Assembly (NCBI GenBank): GCA_023260375.1
Contig: JALQVK010000169.1
Span: 1 to 6,059 of the forward strand
Origin: Rhodoluna sp.
GTDB lineage: Bacteria; Actinomycetota; Actinomycetes; Actinomycetales; Microbacteriaceae
DNA length: 6,059 bases
Reading direction: 5' to 3'
The notes under the pieces are model-generated. The model did no database searches. It worked only from the letters and a program-made list of their open reading frames with translations, and was not told the origin of the DNA. A program made the position numbers and the translations under genes. Numbering within the stretch: position 1 is the stretch's first letter; each line of letters opens with the position of its first letter. Shown piece after piece: positions 5,729-6,059 of the stretch.

Positions 5729-5808
5729 ATTGCCTCCGATAACGCCGCTAAGCCTAGCTGGCGATGGGGCCGAATCCGAAGTCGAAACCTAGGCTAAACT
5801 CACCTCGA
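5729..5808. promoter_or_regulatory. Divergent promoter region of alpha-glucosidase and tRNA-Arg
   Basis: An inverted repeat AGCCTAG (5751-5757) / CTAGGCT (5789-5795) places a TAGGCT -10-like hexamer on each strand: 13 nt upstream of the tRNA on the plus strand and 22 nt upstream of the alpha-glucosidase TTG on the minus strand. Overlapping TAAACT at 5795-5800 is an alternative -10 for the tRNA. Between the arms lie three 6-bp units, GCCGAA, TCCGAA and GTCGAA (5769-5786). No clear -35 is seen on either strand. GGAGG (5737-5733, minus) is the alpha-glucosidase ribosome site. Confidence 0.4.
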
Positions 5809-5880
5809 GCCCCCATAGCTCAGGGGATAGAGCGCCGCTCTCCGGAGGCGGGTGCGCAGGTTCGAATCCTGCTGGGGGCG
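5809..5880 (+). tRNA. tRNA-Arg (anticodon CCG)
   Basis: The sequence folds as a complete cloverleaf. The acceptor GCCCCCA pairs with TGGGGGC (5873-5879) and the discriminator is G5880. The D arm is GCTC/GAGC; the anticodon stem CCGCT/GGCGG holds the loop CTCCGGA with anticodon CCG at 5842-5844, reading Arg codon CGG. The variable loop is GTGC; the T arm is GCAGG/CCTGC with loop TTCGAAT. CCA is not encoded: the next bases are CTA, which are also the stop codon of the opposing gene. Length is 72 nt. Confidence 0.97.
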
Positions 5881-6059
5881 CTAGGTCAAGTATTGCGCCA
5901 GCTGTTGCAAAGCCAGAGCTCGATGGCTGATCTGATTCTTGAGGTCAGCGGGAATCTCGGCAGCAGTGAGCTCGAAGTCTGCCGGGATGAACACCGGGTC
6001 GTAGCCAAAGCCACCCTCTCCCCTCGCTTCCATTGCAATGCTTCCTGGCCAAACACCGG
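5881..6059 (-). CDS. rdgB: RdgB/HAM1 non-canonical purine NTP pyrophosphatase, C-terminal part (5' end beyond window)
   Basis: Family members hydrolyse dITP, ITP and XTP to the monophosphate, cleaning the nucleotide pool. Only the last 58 residues and the TAG stop are inside the window. They show the characteristic WPGSIA, RGEGGFGYDPVF (12-23) and KNQISHRALAL (40-50) blocks; the GYDP loop and the SHR motif are the purine-recognition and substrate-contact parts of the family. The ending QQLAQYLT is a normal terminus, so this is the true C-terminus. The stop codon directly abuts the 3' end of the convergent tRNA-Arg with no spacer. The missing N-terminal part should hold the SxNxxK motif near residue 10. 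Confidence 0.93.
   Translation of the reverse strand, partial: GVWPGSIAMEARGEGGFGYDPVFIPADFELTAAEIPADLKNQISHRALALQQLAQYLT

Noticed and set aside
5809..5880. tRNA-Arg as an integration site for a mobile element
   Set aside because: No integrase and no repeat of the tRNA 3' end elsewhere in the window; both neighbours are housekeeping-type genes.
5911..5928. AGCCA/TGGCT hairpin downstream of tRNA-Arg as its terminator
   Set aside because: Only 5 bp with an 8-base loop, no T-run, and inside rdgB coding sequence.
1..6059. CRISPR array, insertion sequence, phage or defence system
   Set aside because: No regularly spaced repeats, transposase, integrase or toxin-like gene is visible; apart from the left edge the window is ordinary metabolic genes.

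Overview
The window most resembles a genome fragment from a low-to-moderate GC actinobacterium, probably a planktonic Microbacteriaceae relative of the Aquiluna/Rhodoluna type. This rests on protein character (a GH13 alpha-glucosidase of actinobacterial type, an RdgB end next to tRNA-Arg, a 537-residue Enzyme I), on roughly balanced base composition, and on a strong preference for the Leu codon CTA in the PTS permease. The lineage is an inference; no database was searched.

Layout. Positions 1-1985 (minus strand) hold a fructose-family PTS permease split into three consecutive genes, read IIA (1985-1518), IIB (1518-1090), IIC (1019 to beyond the left edge). Positions 1986-2190 are a divergent control region with a TGT/ACA operator-like site and A/T-rich tracts. 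Positions 2191-4076 (plus strand) hold ptsH (HPr) and ptsI (Enzyme I) 2 bp apart. An alpha-glucosidase (5728-4085, minus) converges on ptsI with 8 bp between stop codons, and a perfect 10-bp stem inside the end of ptsI probably serves as a shared terminator. A short divergent region (5729-5808) precedes tRNA-Arg(CCG) at 5809-5880. The 3' part of rdgB (minus) ends on the base right after the tRNA.

Function. The five PTS genes form a complete phosphorelay in about 4 kb: PEP to Enzyme I His183, to HPr His17, to IIA His71, to IIB Cys9, to the sugar carried by IIC. No fruK or transcriptional regulator is visible. The alpha-glucosidase lacks a signal peptide and should act on imported oligosaccharides in the cytoplasm.

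Most unusual point. The left 146 bases do not continue the IIC family. After about residue 292 the membrane permease turns, in frame, into a Gln/Arg-rich coiled-coil-like sequence with different codon use, and the conserved last part of IIC is missing. An assembly chimera or rearrangement breakpoint is the likeliest explanation; a real fusion is possible but less likely. I found no convincing undescribed multi-gene system here; the remaining findings are regulatory or architectural details.
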